From: a virus
Direction: 5' to 3' (one strand)
Virus record (IMG/VR): IMGVR_UViG_3300028840_001667
Span: 1-23,553 of that record
Length of the DNA stretch: 23,553 bases
Shown: positions 22,072-23,553 of the stretch, in pieces
Position numbering within the stretch: the first letter of the stretch is position 1
Layout: each line of letters begins with the position of its first letter
Made by a program: the position numbers and the translations under genes
The notes under the pieces: generated by a model
Databases searched by the model: none
What the model was told of the DNA's origin: nothing
The model's input: only the letters and a program-made list of their open reading frames with translations

Positions 22072-22190
22072 TTCTCCTCGTCTCCATTATCTCGGAATAT
22101 GATCCACAGGATTCCAATGTATGCAAATCGTGACGCTGCAATCAACAACAGTACGCCTATCACTTTGCCTATCATTTCCAACTCAGCCAT
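22068..22190 (-). CDS. Small membrane protein (40 aa)
   Basis: Reads MAELEMIGKVIGVLLLIAAS, then RFAYIGILWIIFRDNGDEEK. ATG at 22190 with AAGGTG six bases upstream; it overlaps the sulfotransferase end by 19 bases and its stop overlaps the next start (ATGA). Residues 6-32 are hydrophobic, broken by Arg21, giving one or two short membrane helices. It may pair with the adjacent 74-residue membrane protein, e.g. as holin and antiholin; this is a guess. Confidence 0.65.
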   Translation of the reverse strand: MAELEMIGKVIGVLLLIAASRFAYIGILWIIFRDNGDEEK

Positions 22191-22681
22191 TGCCACACCT
22201 TGAGTACCTTCCGTGAGATCGACCAATTATGTTTACGTATCCTCCGTCTGTGTCGCGGCAGGTAATTCTCGCCGAATACAACCTCCGTGTCTATTGCCTT
22301 GCTATACCGCGCCACAGCTTCGTAGATATGCGCCATCCGGAGCAAATGATAATTCGGCGTACCGCCCTGTTTCTCCATGTTCGACGATATGATGTCCAGA
22401 GGGTTTCGTAACACATACACAACCTGGATCGGCACTGTGATACGCGGTATCAGTTCATCGAAATGCAGCGGTAGCCACGGCAATTTGTAGACACAACGGT
22501 CGTTCGTGTTGATTTCCTCTGCCAGCCGCTTCACGTCCAGGTCGTTCATATAATCCGGTTCCCAATTTTCGTAGTCTGCCGTGGATTCCTTCTTGCTACT
22601 GAGAGAGTATCCGTGATCCAGATACCACTTAGCTACGAGCGATGTGTAGCTGCGGGGCATTCCTACTATTATGATGTTCAT
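22172..22681 (-). CDS. Short sulfotransferase-like protein (169 aa)
   Basis: ATG at 22681 (MNIIIVGMPRSYTSLVAKWY), overlapping the previous stop as ATGA, GGGAG five bases upstream; an ATG four codons earlier covers that site. GMPRSYTSL (7-15) is the PAPS 5'-phosphosulfate loop, and VVYVLRNPLDIISSN (87-101), with Arg92 and Ser99, is the 3'-phosphate loop of sulfotransferases. At 169 residues it is shorter than most (250-300), which suggests a minimal core with a shortened C-terminus (the end is basic: RHRRRIRKHNW). It would transfer sulfate from PAPS to a hydroxyl, likely on sugar. Alternative: a related P-loop kinase. Confidence 0.82.
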   Translation of the reverse strand: MNIIIVGMPRSYTSLVAKWYLDHGYSLSSKKESTADYENWEPDYMNDLDVKRLAEEINTNDRCVYKLPWLPLHFDELIPRITVPIQVVYVLRNPLDIISSNMEKQGGTPNYHLLRMAHIYEAVARYSKAIDTEVVFGENYLPRHRRRIRKHNWSISRKVLKVWQWLSWK

Positions 22682-22905
22682 AGTAACTCCCATCTTTCAA
22701 ACAAGTCATTCACCCATTCCCGCTGCCGATCTGAGAAACTCTTGGGTGGGTTGGATGTGATGTCGTCGATAAATTGTTGCGACTTAGCATCCATTCTGGA
22801 ATCCGCGACGTTCCAGACTTCCCAAGCTCGCCAGTATGTGATATAGTCTGCTGCTCTGTCGAAGTATTCCTTCTTGTGTATTAATGTGTAAGGGTCAAGG
22901 TTCAT
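22678..22905 (-). CDS. Hypothetical protein (75 aa)
   Basis: ATG at 22905 with AAGGAGG upstream. Trp/Tyr-rich helical protein: DRAADYITYWRAWEVWNVAD, then SQQFIDDITSNPPKSFSDRQREWVNDLFERW. The 'FIDDI...SFSDRQREWV' part resembles a short C-terminal motif seen in several phage proteins, where Ser-x-x-Gln-x-x-x-[LW] caps a helix; I cannot name the family. Downstream overlap (ATGA) couples it to the sulfotransferase. Confidence 0.72.
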   Translation of the reverse strand: MNLDPYTLIHKKEYFDRAADYITYWRAWEVWNVADSRMDAKSQQFIDDITSNPPKSFSDRQREWVNDLFERWELL

Positions 22906-22927
22906 GATGCGTCCTCCTTGTGATATC

Positions 22928-23398
22928 CTATGCTATATAATCTGGTATCCTGAATATACGTTTTATCGCCCTCGGTATTTTATCATAATAAAGCCGTAAT
23001 TTCGCATACCTATCTTCGGCGATGATACGTTTCCGCTCATTATCCTGCGTCTCCCTGATAAAACCAAGAATTCGATGTTCGGCTACATCTAACTCCCTAC
23101 GTAGTTTGTGCGTATCCTTGTCTATGATATACTGTATAATTCCAGATACGATTTCCACATTCTCTCGTTGTATGTAGACTCTGGTTTCCTCTCCATTATT
23201 AGATTTAAATCTTACCGGAAGAAATTCTACACGCTGTACTTCCATTTCCTCTGCCGCAAATGGGTTCATTGTTGCATCGTGTACATCTTTCATGTCTTGT
23301 ATCAGTCCATGACGCTGATACAAATACACCTTATCTCTTTGTTCTTCCAGCGGTATATCAAAACTGGTCAATTGTATGCAGTGTGCTATATCTTTCAT
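22928..23398 (-). CDS. Hypothetical protein (156 aa)
   Basis: ATG at 23398, overlapping the upstream stop (ATGA), AGGAG 10 bases upstream. Begins MKDIAHCIQLTSFDIPLEEQ, then VEFLPVRFKSNNGEETRVYI and a helical C-terminal half from about 85 (VSGIIQYIIDKDTHKLRREL, AEHRILGFIRETQDNERKRI). That half is charged, likely coiled-coil, and ends in KIPRAIKRIFRIPDYIA. No family recognised; a nucleic-acid or protein-binding role would suit its charge pattern. Confidence 0.72.
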   Translation of the reverse strand: MKDIAHCIQLTSFDIPLEEQRDKVYLYQRHGLIQDMKDVHDATMNPFAAEEMEVQRVEFLPVRFKSNNGEETRVYIQRENVEIVSGIIQYIIDKDTHKLRRELDVAEHRILGFIRETQDNERKRIIAEDRYAKLRLYYDKIPRAIKRIFRIPDYIA

Positions 23399-23553
23399 TC
23401 TTCGTGATCTCCTATATCCGTGGGCGATGGGTACATCGCGGCATCTGTCTCAATAATCTCCTTGATGCCCTCTGCCCATTTATACTCAACATACGTACCA
23501 TTCTTCTGTGTGATCAAGATTCCCTTATCCACCATCTTGCGCATCTCGGATCG
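23395..23553 (-). CDS. C-terminal end of a winged-helix-like protein, cut by window edge
   Basis: The frame is open from the window edge to TGA at 23395; 52 codons are visible, starting RSEMRKMVDKGILITQKNGT and YVEYKWAEGIKEIIE. The 'L/M-x-K-M-V-x-K-G-I-L-I-T-x-K-N-G-x-Y-V-x-Y' order is a recognition helix followed by a wing, as in winged-helix DNA-binding or replication-type proteins. The upstream part is outside the window. The acidic tail ends in GDHEE, and the stop overlaps the next ATG. Confidence 0.6.
   Translation of the reverse strand, partial: RSEMRKMVDKGILITQKNGTYVEYKWAEGIKEIIETDAAMYPSPTDIGDHEE

Noticed and set aside
1-23553. tRNA genes, CRISPR arrays, integrase, insertion sequences
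   Set aside because: No cloverleaf in any gap, no spaced repeats, and no mobile-element motif in the translated genes.

Overview
The window is a contiguous piece of a tailed double-stranded DNA phage (or prophage) genome. Every gene I can support is on the minus strand, genes abut or overlap by a few bases (many ATGA, GTGA or TAATG junctions), and most have a Shine-Dalgarno sequence. Terminase large subunit, portal, scaffold and major capsid protein are recognisable and in canonical order. The adaptor-like pair after the capsid genes, a P22 gp10/T7 gp12-like protein at the left edge and the lack of any visible tape measure suggest a short-tailed virus, but this is inference. The host is bacterial and unidentified. 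One Tat-type and two Sec-type signal peptides suggest a host with both export routes, probably Gram-negative.

In transcription order (right to left): 23553-20291 holds a cut-off DNA-binding-like protein, two unknown genes, a short sulfotransferase, two tandem small membrane proteins (one a 40-codon gene) and a NodU/CmcH-type carbamoyltransferase. Right after it lies the best promoter in the window (TTGACA, 17 bp, TACATT), which drives a tiny C2H2-like protein that may be cut by a +1 frameshift, then a secreted protein followed by a terminator-like stem. 19336-16590 is a run of small genes: an HExxE protein, a zinc ribbon, a 302-residue unknown, a very basic 41-residue protein, a phage-family 85-residue protein, a Cys-rich protein with a histone-H1-like tail, and others. 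A small Tat-signal protein then precedes terminase.

16305-9534 is the packaging and head block: terminase, a hairpin that would bury the portal ribosome-binding site, portal, scaffold, capsid, and a probable decoration or head protein with a near-perfect ribosome-binding site. Three glycosyltransferases (GT-A, GT-B, GT-A; the two GT-A enzymes are paralogues) sit inside the structural block at 9521-7071. They are followed by two adaptor-like connector proteins, a very large secreted beta-helix protein with a carbohydrate-binding-like insert, two small membrane-associated proteins, a beta-propeller, an unknown and the partial tail protein.

The most interesting theme is the number of sugar-tailoring enzymes for one phage segment: three glycosyltransferases, a sulfotransferase and a carbamoyltransferase. 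Together they could build and decorate a glycan on the virion, the DNA or the host surface. Once the small genes are counted, no stretch over 300 bases lacks a gene. I saw no tRNA, rRNA, CRISPR, insertion sequence, integrase, endolysin or polymerase.
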